Shown piece after piece: positions 55,807 through 64,000 of a stretch of 64,000 bases of DNA. The first letter of the stretch is position 1. Each line of letters begins with the position of its first letter. The stretch comes from Sporolactobacillus sp. THM19-2 (GTDB lineage: Bacteria > Bacillota > Bacilli > Bacillales > Sporolactobacillaceae). The stretch lies in the NCBI RefSeq assembly GCF_004153195.1, contig NZ_SEMC01000001.1, positions 186,001 through 250,000 of the forward strand, read 5' to 3'. The position numbers and the translations under genes are program-made. The notes beneath the pieces are model-generated. The model was given only the letters and a program-made list of their open reading frames with translations. It did not search any database and was not told the origin of the DNA.

Positions 55807-56690
55807 TGCACAGTAAAGTCACGAATCGGATTGCTCTCTCTCTTATTATTTTATGTGCCCTGACAATGGCCGGTATTCTTGCCGCATTGCTTGGTTACAT
55901 CCTTTTCCGTGGACTGACAAGTATTTCCTGGGATTTTCTTACCAGCGAATCAAGCCCGTTTCTTGCCGGAGGGGGCATTAAAGACCAGCTGTGGAATTCT
56001 TTTTATGTCCTGATCATCACAATGATCCTGACTGTCCCTATCGGGATAGCGGGGGGCATTTACCTTGCCGAGTACGCCAGACCGGGTAAACTGACCTCAT
56101 TTATCAGATCCTGTGTTGAAGTGCTTGCTTCGCTGCCTTCTATTGTTGTCGGCATGTTCGGCATGCTGCTCTTTGTGAATTATTTCGGATTCAGATACTC
56201 GGTGCTTTCCGGGGCTCTGGCTTTAACTGTATTTAACCTCCCGGTCATTGTTCGTGTAACCGAAGACGGATTTAATTCTATTTCCAGGCATCAGAAAGAA
56301 GGCGGTCTCGCGCTTGGTTTGACCCACTGGCACACAATCAAGACCATCCTTCTTCCCGCAGCTTTCCCCAGCATTCTGACAGGAATTATCCTTTCTGCGG
56401 GCAGGGTATTCGGAGAGTCTGCTGCACTGCTGTTTACAGCGGGACTCTCCACACCGGATCTTGATTTTACAAACTGGAATCCGGCAGCTCCGAATTCACC
56501 CCTGAATATTTTCCGCTCGGCTGAAACTCTGTCGGTGCATATCTGGGCAGTGAATACTTCGGGAATTATTCCTGACATTGCAAAAGTAGCAAATGGTTCG
56601 GCAGCCGTACTTGTGATCTGCGTTCTGTTATTTAACCTGCTTGCACGCGGACTGGGAAAAGTTATCAATACAAAACTATCCGGGAAATAA
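55806..56690 (+). CDS. pstA: Phosphate ABC transporter permease PstA
   Basis: A 294-residue permease with six helices. GIAGGIYLAEYARPGKLTSFIR (about 80-101), the EAA-type loop KEGGLALGLTHWHTIKTILLPAAF (about 164-187) and GRVFGESAALLFTAGL are conserved. The start codon overlaps the pstC stop. It provides the second half of the phosphate channel. Confidence 0.94.
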   Translation: MHSKVTNRIALSLIILCALTMAGILAALLGYILFRGLTSISWDFLTSESSPFLAGGGIKDQLWNSFYVLIITMILTVPIGIAGGIYLAEYARPGKLTSFIRSCVEVLASLPSIVVGMFGMLLFVNYFGFRYSVLSGALALTVFNLPVIVRVTEDGFNSISRHQKEGGLALGLTHWHTIKTILLPAAFPSILTGIILSAGRVFGESAALLFTAGLSTPDLDFTNWNPAAPNSPLNIFRSAETLSVHIWAVNTSGIIPDIAKVANGSAAVLVICVLLFNLLARGLGKVINTKLSGK

Positions 56691-56702
56691 AAGGAGGAGC
56701 GG

Positions 56703-57518
56703 ATGATGATGATTCAACTGGACAATAAAATTGCTAATTTTACTAATAATGATATTGTGAAAACACCCGTTCAGATTAATTGTGAAAACGTGAATATATA
56801 TTATGGAGACAATCATGCAGTGAAAGATGTGAATATGCCGATTCATGAAAAAGCCATTACAGCATTAATCGGTCCGTCCGGCTGTGGGAAATCGACATTT
56901 ATCCGTACCATTAACCGAATGAACGACCTGATTCCGATTGCCAGGTGTGAAGGCGATATCACGTATCGGGACATCAACATACTAAGTAAAAAAGTTGATG
57001 TGGTGCAGCTTCGCAAGGAAATCGGTATGGTGTTCCAGCAGCCGAACCCTTTCCAGAAATCAATCAATGAAAATATCCAGCTGCCATTAAAATTTGCAGG
57101 GGTTCGCAACAGAAAAAAGCTTAAAGAAATAACTGAACAGTGCCTGAAGGAAGTCGGCCTCTGGGAAGAAGTAAAGGACCGTCTGGATAGATCGGCAACC
57201 GGACTTTCCGGCGGACAGCAGCAGCGGCTGTGCATCGCGCGCGCACTGGCGCTAAGGCCGAAGGTACTGCTTCTTGATGAGCCTACTTCAGCACTGGACC
57301 CGGTATCAACGTCGAAAATTGAAGAATTACTGAGTCAGTTGAAAAAAGATTATACCATTGTTATTGTGACACATAATATGCAGCAGGCAGCAAGAATTGC
57401 TGATTACACCTCCTTCTTCTACCAGGGTGAACTTGTGGAATTTGGATTGACGAAGGACCTGTTTACTCATCCGGAGAAAAAGAGTACGGCTGATTACATT
57501 TCGGGACGTTTTGGCTGA
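56703..57518 (+). CDS. pstB: Phosphate ABC transporter ATP-binding protein PstB
   Basis: A 271-residue ATPase that drives phosphate import. It has Walker A GPSGCGKST (about 58-66), the phosphate-type QQPNPF Q-loop (about 116-121), signature LSGGQQQRLCIARAL and Walker B VLLLDEPTSALDP. GGAGGAG precedes the ATG. Last gene of the operon. No phoU follows, which is unlike many pst operons. Confidence 0.95.
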   Translation: MMMIQLDNKIANFTNNDIVKTPVQINCENVNIYYGDNHAVKDVNMPIHEKAITALIGPSGCGKSTFIRTINRMNDLIPIARCEGDITYRDINILSKKVDVVQLRKEIGMVFQQPNPFQKSINENIQLPLKFAGVRNRKKLKEITEQCLKEVGLWEEVKDRLDRSATGLSGGQQQRLCIARALALRPKVLLLDEPTSALDPVSTSKIEELLSQLKKDYTIVIVTHNMQQAARIADYTSFFYQGELVEFGLTKDLFTHPEKKSTADYISGRFG

Positions 57519-57622
57519 TACGGAACGCCTCCCTTCTAATTTCATTACATGCGAAAGGCTTCATTTTTAAGCTGGAAAATGTAAGAATGGAAAGAGAGAA
57601 TCAACGCTGGAGGTGGTCCGAC

Positions 57623-58318
57623 ATGGCTAAAAAAATTCTTGTAGTGGATGATGAACCTTCAATCGTTACTTTACTTTCGTTCAATTTGAAAAAAGCCGGA
57701 TATGAAGTCATTCCAGCTTATAAGGGATCTGAAGTCCTGCCTGTCGTTAAAGAACGGCATCCGGATCTAATCATACTGGATCTGATGCTCCCGGAGATGG
57801 ACGGGATGGACATCTGCAAGAAGCTTCGTCAGGAGTTTATCATGATCCCTATTATTATGCTGACGGCACGTGATGATGAACTGGATAAAATACTGGGGCT
57901 TGAACTGGGAGCGGATGATTATATGACCAAACCATTCAGCCCAAGAGAAGTTATTGCCCGCGTAAAAGCCATTTTTCGACGGACAGAATTAGGCAGCCCG
58001 GAACAAAGCGAAGTGCTTGTGGCCGGTGAACTGAAAGTTTATCCAAATAAATTTGAAGCCACATTTAAAGAAAAAGAAATGATGCTGACACCGAAAGAGT
58101 TTGAGTTGCTTGTCTATATGATGAAGCACAAAGGTCGGGTCCTGACGCGTGAGCAGCTGTTAAACGCTGTATGGAATTATGATTTTGCGGGCGACACGCG
58201 TATTGTTGACGTTCACGTCAGCCATCTCAGAGACAAAATTGAAGATGTCACGCGCAAGCCGCTTTATATTAAGACGGTTCGGGGGTTAGGTTATAAACTT
58301 GAGGAGCCAAAGGGTTGA
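57623..58318 (+). CDS. phoP: Phosphate response regulator PhoP
   Basis: A 231-residue OmpR-class regulator. The receiver domain (about 1-120) has acidic pocket DDE, phospho-acceptor aspartate in LIILDLMLPEMDG (about 48-60) and the switch lysine in MTKPFSP. The C-terminal winged helix (about 130-231) has LTPKEFELLVYMMKHKGRVLTREQLL. GGAGGTGG before the ATG at 57623 sets the start. It binds PHO boxes such as the one upstream of pstS. In B. subtilis phoP follows mdh directly, but here pst lies between. Confidence 0.95.
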   Translation: MAKKILVVDDEPSIVTLLSFNLKKAGYEVIPAYKGSEVLPVVKERHPDLIILDLMLPEMDGMDICKKLRQEFIMIPIIMLTARDDELDKILGLELGADDYMTKPFSPREVIARVKAIFRRTELGSPEQSEVLVAGELKVYPNKFEATFKEKEMMLTPKEFELLVYMMKHKGRVLTREQLLNAVWNYDFAGDTRIVDVHVSHLRDKIEDVTRKPLYIKTVRGLGYKLEEPKG

Positions 58319-60023
58319 TGTCAGACTGTGGATTCGCTGGGGATATGTCCTTTTCAGCCTCCTTTTTATTATCTACGTTTCAGATCAGGTCATTAAGGTG
58401 GCCTGCGCACAGCAGGATCGAACCATCATGCTGGACCGTGCGACCTGGATTGAGTCCGTTCTGGTACGGGGAAATCAGCTTGATCTGTCGCCGGTTCAAG
58501 AGGGACTGAAGGATTACGCGCAGAAAGAGAATGTACAGATTACTTTATATAACCCCAGAGGTGAGCAGCTTTTCGCAACCAGCCAGAATGCTTCGCGCCC
58601 CATCCATATTTCTCAGGTTAAGAAGCCCTCGTTTCATGTGAAAAATGAACATGCTCATTACATAACACCAGTCAGAGCAGATCAGAGGGTGGTCGGTTAT
58701 CTGTGGATGCAAGCTCCAAAAACAGAAATCCTCGGCCTCGGTCTGCTCTATTTGTCGTTCTTTTTATTAGGTACGGGACTGCTGGTTTATCGCGATTATC
58801 TCGTTCGATCATATAAAGTTCCTGTCCGGTTCGCTTCGCGTATGGCGGAAAACATTCTGAACGGCCATTACAACATGATTGCCTCCAACAGTGAAAAGCA
58901 TGACAGTGTGCTTCGACTTAATCTTGCTCTGAACAAATTGTCGGATGCCCTGCACGAGATGAGTCGCACCTATAGAAGTCAGCGGGACAGTATGGAGACG
59001 CTCGTTGAAAATATTGGTAATGGCCTGATCTTTATTGATGGCAACGGCAGAATCGAATATATCAATCGGACGTTTAAGGAAGACTTCAGGACCAGTGCCG
59101 GTCACTGGGAGCTCGCTGATTATCAGGAAGTCATTCCATATCCGGAAGTGAACGCCTTAATTCAGCAGGTGTTTAAGAGAAAAAAACGGTTAACGAAGCA
59201 ACTGCAGTTCGCCATACATATCGAGCGGAAACATTTTGATGTGTCCTGTGCGCCCATTCTGGATAAACATCATCATGTTCGCGGGATTGTTGTGGTATTC
59301 CATGATATCACCGGGATTAAAAAACTGGAAAATATGCGTCGTGACTTTGTGGCCAATGTCTCCCACGAACTGAAAACGCCGATCACGTCTTTAATTGGTT
59401 TCGCTGAAACGCTGCTTGACGGGGCAAAAGATGATAAACAGATGGAAGAGCAATTCCTTAATATCATTTTGCAGGAGGGGCACCGGCTGCAGAGTCTGGT
59501 CAATGATCTTCTGGAACTGTCAAAAATAGAACGTGCACATTTTGTTATTGACTGGCAGACGGTCTCTCTTTCACAGGTGATGGATGCCGTTCTTCTGATG
59601 TTCCATGAAAAGGCTGAAAAGAAGCAATTGAAACTGATCCGTAAAGCGGGGCCGGAAGGATGGTCACTGGGAGATCCTTACCGCATCCGTCAGATTATGA
59701 TCAATCTGATTAATAACGCCATTGCTTATACCCCGGAGAACGGCAGTATTACCCTTTCGATTACTGAGTCGTCTCATTATGCAAAGTTTATGATCGCGGA
59801 TACCGGAATGGGAATGACTAAGGATCAGATTCCGCGAATTTTCGAAAGGTTTTACCGCATTGATAAAGCGAGAAGCCGTGACTCCGGTGGCACAGGACTT
59901 GGACTCGCTATTGTCAAGCATCTGGTCGAAGCCCACGAAGGTCGCATCGATGTCGAAAGTGAACCGGGTAAGGGAACGACATTTACCATATCTTTCAAAA
60001 AGGCTCCCGCTCCGATTGGATAA
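58299..60023 (+). CDS. phoR: Phosphate sensor histidine kinase PhoR
   Basis: A 574-residue membrane kinase. It has two transmembrane helices (about 13-30 and 147-166) around an extracytoplasmic domain, then a HAMP-like linker, a PAS domain (about 225-335), the histidine box [15 protein letters not shown] (phospho-accepting H, about 354) and an ATPase domain with N-box [15 protein letters not shown]1 ADTGMGM, F-box ERFYRID and G2 [12 protein letters not shown]. The frame begins with TTG at 58299 inside the phoP gene (20-base overlap); the ribosome site is weak and the start somewhat uncertain. Confidence 0.94.
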   Translation: MRSQRVDVRLWIRWGYVLFSLLFIIYVSDQVIKVACAQQDRTIMLDRATWIESVLVRGNQLDLSPVQEGLKDYAQKENVQITLYNPRGEQLFATSQNASRPIHISQVKKPSFHVKNEHAHYITPVRADQRVVGYLWMQAPKTEILGLGLLYLSFFLLGTGLLVYRDYLVRSYKVPVRFASRMAENILNGHYNMIASNSEKHDSVLRLNLALNKLSDALHEMSRTYRSQRDSMETLVENIGNGLIFIDGNGRIEYINRTFKEDFRTSAGHWELADYQEVIPYPEVNALIQQVFKRKKRLTKQLQFAIHIERKHFDVSCAPILDKHHHVRGIVVVFHDITGIKKLENMRRDFVANVSHELKTPITSLIGFAETLLDGAKDDKQMEEQFLNIILQEGHRLQSLVNDLLELSKIERAHFVIDWQTVSLSQVMDAVLLMFHEKAEKKQLKLIRKAGPEGWSLGDPYRIRQIMINLINNAIAYTPENGSITLSITESSHYAKFMIADTGMGMTKDQIPRIFERFYRIDKARSRDSGGTGLGLAIVKHLVEAHEGRIDVESEPGKGTTFTISFKKAPAPIG

Positions 60024-60105
60024 AAAACGAATGTTGCTTTAAAATGATTAGAGAATATCCGATAAAGACAGGCCATTCGTTTTTCTAATGATCAGGAGGC
60101 GGGCT

Positions 60106-62736
60106 ATGAAAAAACTTGTATTAATTGACGGCAACAATGTGGTTTACCGGGCTTTCTTCGCGCTTCCCCTGCTCAGTAATACCCAGGGGATGTATACGAA
60201 TGCGATATATGGATTCACGATGATGCTTCTGAAGGTCATTGACGAGGAGAAGCCGACACATCTCCTCGTCGCGTTCGATGCCGGGAAAACGACGTTCAGG
60301 CATCAGACGTATGCGTCATATAAGGGCGGCCGGCAAAAAACACCTCCCGAGCTTTCTCAGCAGTTCCCTTTTGTCTATGATCTTCTGGACAAGATGGGGA
60401 TCAAACGCTACGAACTGGATAATTATGAGGCGGATGATATTGTCGGCACCCTGTCAAAGCAGGCGGCCGGACAGGGTTATGAGGTCCGGATTGTCACCGG
60501 GGATAAGGATTATCTGCAGCTTGTCGGCAATCATATCCATGTCTCGCTGATCAAAAAGGGCATTACCGATACGGTCGATTACGATCATGCAGGGGTGATG
60601 AAACGGTATGGTATTGGGCCGGAAGCCGTCATTGATCTCAAAGGTCTCATGGGAGATGCTTCCGACAATATCCCGGGCGTGCCCGGAGTCGGTGAAAAAA
60701 CAGCAATAAAGCTTCTGAGTCAGTTTGGTTCGGTGGAAGGAGTTTATAAACGGATTGATGAAGTGTCCGGGAAGAAACTCAAAGAAAATCTGATCAATAA
60801 TCAGGAACAGGCGAAGATGAGTAAGAGCATTGCTACGATCGATCGGGAAGCGCCGGTTACGGTGACGCCGGATGCCTGTACCTATGCGCATAAAGTGACG
60901 CCGGAAATGATTGACCTGTTTAAGGAATTTGGTTTCCAGTCACTTATTGAGCGATTGGCCCCCGATGAAGCACAGTCTTCTTTTGATTTCTCTGAAGCCA
61001 TTCAGGTGGAGCCAATCGACCGGTTTACGCGTGATCAGCTTGGCTCACCGAGTGCCCTTATCGTTGAAATGCTTGAGGAAAACTACCACTATGGGACGAT
61101 TATCGGTTTTGCTGTTTCTAATACTCAGGGGACCTGGTTCATTAAAACAGACCAGGCGCTTAAAGACGATACGTTCAGGGCCTGGCTCTCTGATGACAGC
61201 AGAAAGAAAGTGCTTTTAGACAGTAAGCAGGCTGAGGTGGCTCTGAAATGGCGGAATATAGATCTGCGCGGTATCGATTTTGATGTCAGTCTGGCCGCTT
61301 ATCTGATTGATCCCGCTGAAGCCGGGCAGGGATTTACAAGACTTGCCCGGAAGCATGGTATGAACTATATTGAACCAGACGATTTAGTTTATGGAAAAGG
61401 AGCGAAACAAAAGATTCCTGAGGATGATCGGCTTGCACGTCATCTCGGGAATAAAGCTGCTGCTCTTCTGAAATTGAAACCCCTGTTAATTGAGGAACTG
61501 AAAAAGAATAAACAGGATAAACTGCTTTTTGATCTCGAAATGCCTCTTGCGCGTGTGCTGGCAAAAATGGAATTTACCGGTGTCAGAACGAGTGCACAGA
61601 CGCTTGAAGATATGGGGAAGGAACTCGATCAGACACTGGCGGTTATCGAAAAGGACATCTATCAGATGGCCGGATTGAAGTTTAATATCAATTCTCCAAA
61701 ACAGCTGGGAGAGATCCTTTTTGAAAAGCTTGGTTTGCCGGCCATTAAGAAAACAAAAACAGGCTATTCAACAGCCGCTGATGTTCTGGAAAAACTGCGC
61801 GGACGGCATGAAATTATTGACAGGATTCTTGATTTCCGCCAGCTTGTCAAATTAAAATCCACTTATGTCGAGGGCTTGCTCAAAGTGATTAACCCGGATA
61901 CGGGAAAGATTCATACCCGTTACAATCAGGCCCTGACACAGACCGGCAGACTCAGCTCCACTGATCCGAATCTGCAGAACATTCCGATCCGGCTGGAAGA
62001 GGGACGGAAGATCCGTAAAGCTTTTTTACCGGCTGAGAAGGGCTGGCAGATGTTCTCGGCGGATTATTCTCAAATAGAACTGCGTGTTCTCGCACATATT
62101 GCTGATGATGATCATTTGAAACAGGCCTTTATCGATGGACTGGATATCCATACCAAAACCGCGATGGACGTTTTCGGCGTGGATCGTGAGAGCGTCACAC
62201 CGCTGATGCGGCGGCATGCCAAGGCTGTAAATTTCGGTATTATTTACGGGATCAGTGATTATGGACTCTCGCAGAACATCGGCATTACACGGAAACAGGC
62301 AGGAAAGTTTATTGAAAAATATCTCGAAAGTTATCCCGGAGTTCAGCGTTATATGAAAGAAATTGTCGAAAGCGCAAGAAGAAATGGTTATGTGACGACA
62401 TTACTCAATCGGAGACGCTATCTTCCTGATATCCGAAGCAGAAATTTTAACAGGCGCAGTTTTGCAGAAAGAACCGCAATGAATACACCGATTCAGGGCA
62501 GTGCGGCCGACATCATCAAGCAGGCGATGATCAATATGGACCAGCGTCTTGAAGCATTGCATCTTCAATCGCGTATGCTTCTCCAGGTGCACGACGAACT
62601 TATTTTCGAAGTTCCTGAGGAGGAGCTTGAAACTATGAAACAGGTTGTTCCTGAGATTATGGAGCATGCCATTGAACTGACTGTACCCCTGAAAGTAGAA
62701 TGCGCCTGCGGTCCGACATGGTATGATGCCAAATAA
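60106..62736 (+). CDS. polA: DNA polymerase I
   Basis: An 876-residue repair and Okazaki-fragment polymerase. The 5' nuclease domain (about 1-290) has LIDGNNVVYRAFFALP and YEADDIVGTL. The middle domain has lost the 3'-5' exonuclease carboxylates (VEMLEENYHYG in place of DTE), as in Bacillus and Geobacillus Pol I. The polymerase has motif A FSADYSQIELRVLA, motif B RRHAKAVNFGIIYG and motif C QVHDELIFE. AGGAGGCGGG before the ATG at 60106 sets the start. Confidence 0.96.
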   Translation: MKKLVLIDGNNVVYRAFFALPLLSNTQGMYTNAIYGFTMMLLKVIDEEKPTHLLVAFDAGKTTFRHQTYASYKGGRQKTPPELSQQFPFVYDLLDKMGIKRYELDNYEADDIVGTLSKQAAGQGYEVRIVTGDKDYLQLVGNHIHVSLIKKGITDTVDYDHAGVMKRYGIGPEAVIDLKGLMGDASDNIPGVPGVGEKTAIKLLSQFGSVEGVYKRIDEVSGKKLKENLINNQEQAKMSKSIATIDREAPVTVTPDACTYAHKVTPEMIDLFKEFGFQSLIERLAPDEAQSSFDFSEAIQVEPIDRFTRDQLGSPSALIVEMLEENYHYGTIIGFAVSNTQGTWFIKTDQALKDDTFRAWLSDDSRKKVLLDSKQAEVALKWRNIDLRGIDFDVSLAAYLIDPAEAGQGFTRLARKHGMNYIEPDDLVYGKGAKQKIPEDDRLARHLGNKAAALLKLKPLLIEELKKNKQDKLLFDLEMPLARVLAKMEFTGVRTSAQTLEDMGKELDQTLAVIEKDIYQMAGLKFNINSPKQLGEILFEKLGLPAIKKTKTGYSTAADVLEKLRGRHEIIDRILDFRQLVKLKSTYVEGLLKVINPDTGKIHTRYNQALTQTGRLSSTDPNLQNIPIRLEEGRKIRKAFLPAEKGWQMFSADYSQIELRVLAHIADDDHLKQAFIDGLDIHTKTAMDVFGVDRESVTPLMRRHAKAVNFGIIYGISDYGLSQNIGITRKQAGKFIEKYLESYPGVQRYMKEIVESARRNGYVTTLLNRRRYLPDIRSRNFNRRSFAERTAMNTPIQGSAADIIKQAMINMDQRLEALHLQSRMLLQVHDELIFEVPEEELETMKQVVPEIMEHAIELTVPLKVECACGPTWYDAK

Positions 62737-62776
62737 CGGGTACAGGTCATTCTTTGCGGGAAAAAGATAAGAAAAA

Positions 62777-62814
62777 CGAAGCTGGCCATTCTGCAACCGG
62801 CCAGCCGTTTTTTA
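62777..62814 (+). terminator. polA terminator
   Basis: AACGAAGCTGGCC (from 62775) pairs with GGCCAGCCGTT (62799-62809) with a small bulge, then TTTT. It lies between polA and mutM, so mutM may have its own or read-through transcription. Confidence 0.75.
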
Positions 62815-62834
62815 ACATACAGAGGGGAAATATT

Positions 62835-63674
62835 ATGCCTGAGTTACCTGAGGTAGAGACGGTGAAAAGGACATTAAATCAGCTTGTCATCGGGAAGACG
62901 GTGAAAAGTGTCGAAGTACGCTGGAAGAAAATCATTCGCAGACCGGAAGATACGGACGCATTTTGCCGTTTGTTGCGCGGACAGACTATTCATCATGTTG
63001 GTCGAAGAGGAAAATTTCTGCTGATCTATTTTGACCGGTATGTACTGATTTCTCATCTGCGCATGGAAGGAAGATACAGGCTGGATCCGGAATCTGAACC
63101 GGTTGATCAATATACGCATGTCATCTTCCACTTTACCGATCGGACGGCACTCCGTTACCGGGATGTCCGTAAATTTGGGACGATGCACTTATTTAAAAAA
63201 GGAGAGGAGTGGAATCAGCTTCCACTGAATAAGCTCGGCCCGGAACCCTTCTCCCCGTCGTTTACAGCCGATACTCTGGCTGCGGCCTGTCGAAAAACAT
63301 CAAGACCGGTTAAACCTTTTCTTCTTGATCAGTCAATCGTCGTCGGACTGGGGAATATTTACGTAGATGAGGCCCTGTTCCGGGCAGGAATTCATCCTCT
63401 GAGTCCGGCATCTTTCCTGACGAAGCGTGATATTTCCAGACTCTTCAGGGCTATCGTTGGTACTTTGAAAGCAGCGATAAAAATGGGTGGAACCAGTATC
63501 CGGACATTTGTAAACAGCCGGGGAGAAATGGGCTTTTTCCAGCAGAAACTGCAGGTTTACGGACGCGCCGGAGAGCCTTGTCTAAACTGCGGAACTCTGA
63601 TTGAAAAAATAAAAGTTGACGGGCGGGGTACACACTTCTGTCCATCCTGCCAGAGAAGAAGGCGCGCCAGATGA
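62835..63674 (+). CDS. mutM: Formamidopyrimidine-DNA glycosylase
   Basis: A 279-residue base-excision enzyme removing 8-oxoguanine. The catalytic N-terminus MPELPEVETVKR (P1 after Met removal, E2) is intact, with the beta-lyase lysine in RRGKFLL (about 57), the H2TH region with GNIYVDEALF, and the C-terminal zinc finger CLNC...CPSC (about 250-273). AGGGGAAA precedes the ATG at 62835; the longer frame from 62754 would run through the polA terminator and is not real. Its stop overlaps coaE by four bases. Confidence 0.95.
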   Translation: MPELPEVETVKRTLNQLVIGKTVKSVEVRWKKIIRRPEDTDAFCRLLRGQTIHHVGRRGKFLLIYFDRYVLISHLRMEGRYRLDPESEPVDQYTHVIFHFTDRTALRYRDVRKFGTMHLFKKGEEWNQLPLNKLGPEPFSPSFTADTLAAACRKTSRPVKPFLLDQSIVVGLGNIYVDEALFRAGIHPLSPASFLTKRDISRLFRAIVGTLKAAIKMGGTSIRTFVNSRGEMGFFQQKLQVYGRAGEPCLNCGTLIEKIKVDGRGTHFCPSCQRRRRAR

Positions 63675-64000
63675 TCATCATTGGGCTCACAGGAGGAATC
63701 GCCAGCGGGAAAAGCACCCTGTCCGCCTGGCTGAATCGGCATCATTATCCGCTGATCGATGCGGACCGGATTTCCCGTGAGGTTGTCGAGCCGGGGAGTG
63801 GTGCACTGAAGCAAATTGCGGATGCTTTCGGCCCGCATATCCTGCACAAGGATGGTTCTCTTGACCGGCAGGCGCTTGGCAGGATTATTTTTACAGATAA
63901 GGAGAAACGGCGAAGGCTGAATGAAATGCTGCATCCCCTGATTCGTGCGCGTATGAGGAAAGAAATTTCCACCTTCAGGAAGCTCGGCGCACCGGTCGTT
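63671..64000 (+). CDS. coaE: Dephospho-CoA kinase, 5' part (runs off the window)
   Basis: The first 110 codons are present. The P-loop GLTGGIASGKST (about 5-16) and the IDADRISREVVEPG segment (about 31-44) identify CoaE, which phosphorylates dephospho-CoA in the last step of CoA synthesis. The ATG overlaps the mutM stop (ATGA), the same mutM-coaE arrangement as in B. subtilis. The 3' end lies beyond position 64000. Confidence 0.95.
   Translation, partial: MIIIGLTGGIASGKSTLSAWLNRHHYPLIDADRISREVVEPGSGALKQIADAFGPHILHKDGSLDRQALGRIIFTDKEKRRRLNEMLHPLIRARMRKEISTFRKLGAPVV

Noticed and set aside
62754-62834. Longer N-terminus for mutM
   Set aside because: Would be translated from the polA terminator and destroy the required N-terminal proline of the mature enzyme.

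Overview
This window is from the chromosome of a spore-forming member of the Bacillales (Firmicutes). The evidence is an alpha/beta-type small acid-soluble spore protein gene, relatives of the sporulation genes ytfJ, ytrH and ytrI, strong Gram-positive ribosome binding sites, many TTG and GTG starts, and a gene order that follows one continuous stretch of the Bacillus subtilis map (rpsD, ytsP, refZ, ezrA, nifZ, thiI, sspA, ytfI, ytfJ, ytxK, ackA, ytkL, ytoI, nrnA, ytrI, ytrH, dnaE, accDA, pfkA, pyk, fxsA, ytvI, citZ, icd, mdh, phoPR, polA, mutM, coaE). The insertions, losses and moderate base composition suggest a lineage some way from B. subtilis, perhaps Sporolactobacillus-like; that placement is inference only.

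Layout. 1-8.5 kb is accessory: an Ldh/Mdh-type oxidoreductase, a quinone-oxidoreductase-like MDR protein, an orphan ABC ATPase behind a permease relic that is broken by the 3' end of a group II intron, and a three-gene nucleoside-type salvage operon (ADP-ribosylglycohydrolase, NCS1 permease, PfkB kinase). 8.5-19 kb holds a class A penicillin-binding protein, rpsD with a structured leader, ytsP, refZ, a TauE-type exporter, ezrA, nifZ-thiI and sspA. 19.6-26.2 kb is an eight-gene histidine operon, hisZGDBHAFI. 26.2-28.8 kb is a PadR-controlled operon with two DUF1048 proteins and a drug-type ABC exporter. 29.2-39.3 kb carries ytfIJ, ytxK-ackA, a family 8 glycosyltransferase, an Xaa-Pro peptidase, ytkL-ytoI-nrnA and ytrHI. 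39.4-47.6 kb is dnaE followed by accD-accA-pfkA-pyk. 47.7-53.5 kb has a thioesterase, fxsA, ytvI and the citZ-icd-mdh block. 53.7-60 kb is pstSCAB next to phoPR, with a PHO box of five hexamers at 11-bp spacing. polA, mutM and the start of coaE finish the window.

How it fits together. The core is household metabolism and its control: acetyl-CoA carboxylation, lower glycolysis, acetate production, the citrate branch (with cre sites at citZ and ytxK-ackA), phosphate uptake beside its own two-component system, DNA replication and repair, sulfur transfer for thiamine and 4-thiouridine, and spore formation. 

The most unusual content is non-coding. Two families of dispersed hairpin-rich repeats (a ~400-bp family with two copies and a ~150-bp family with three copies in both orientations) sit at places where the order departs from B. 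subtilis. The ~150-bp family shows paired arms that look like a conserved RNA. No CRISPR array, tRNA, rRNA, intact transposase or defence system was recognised.
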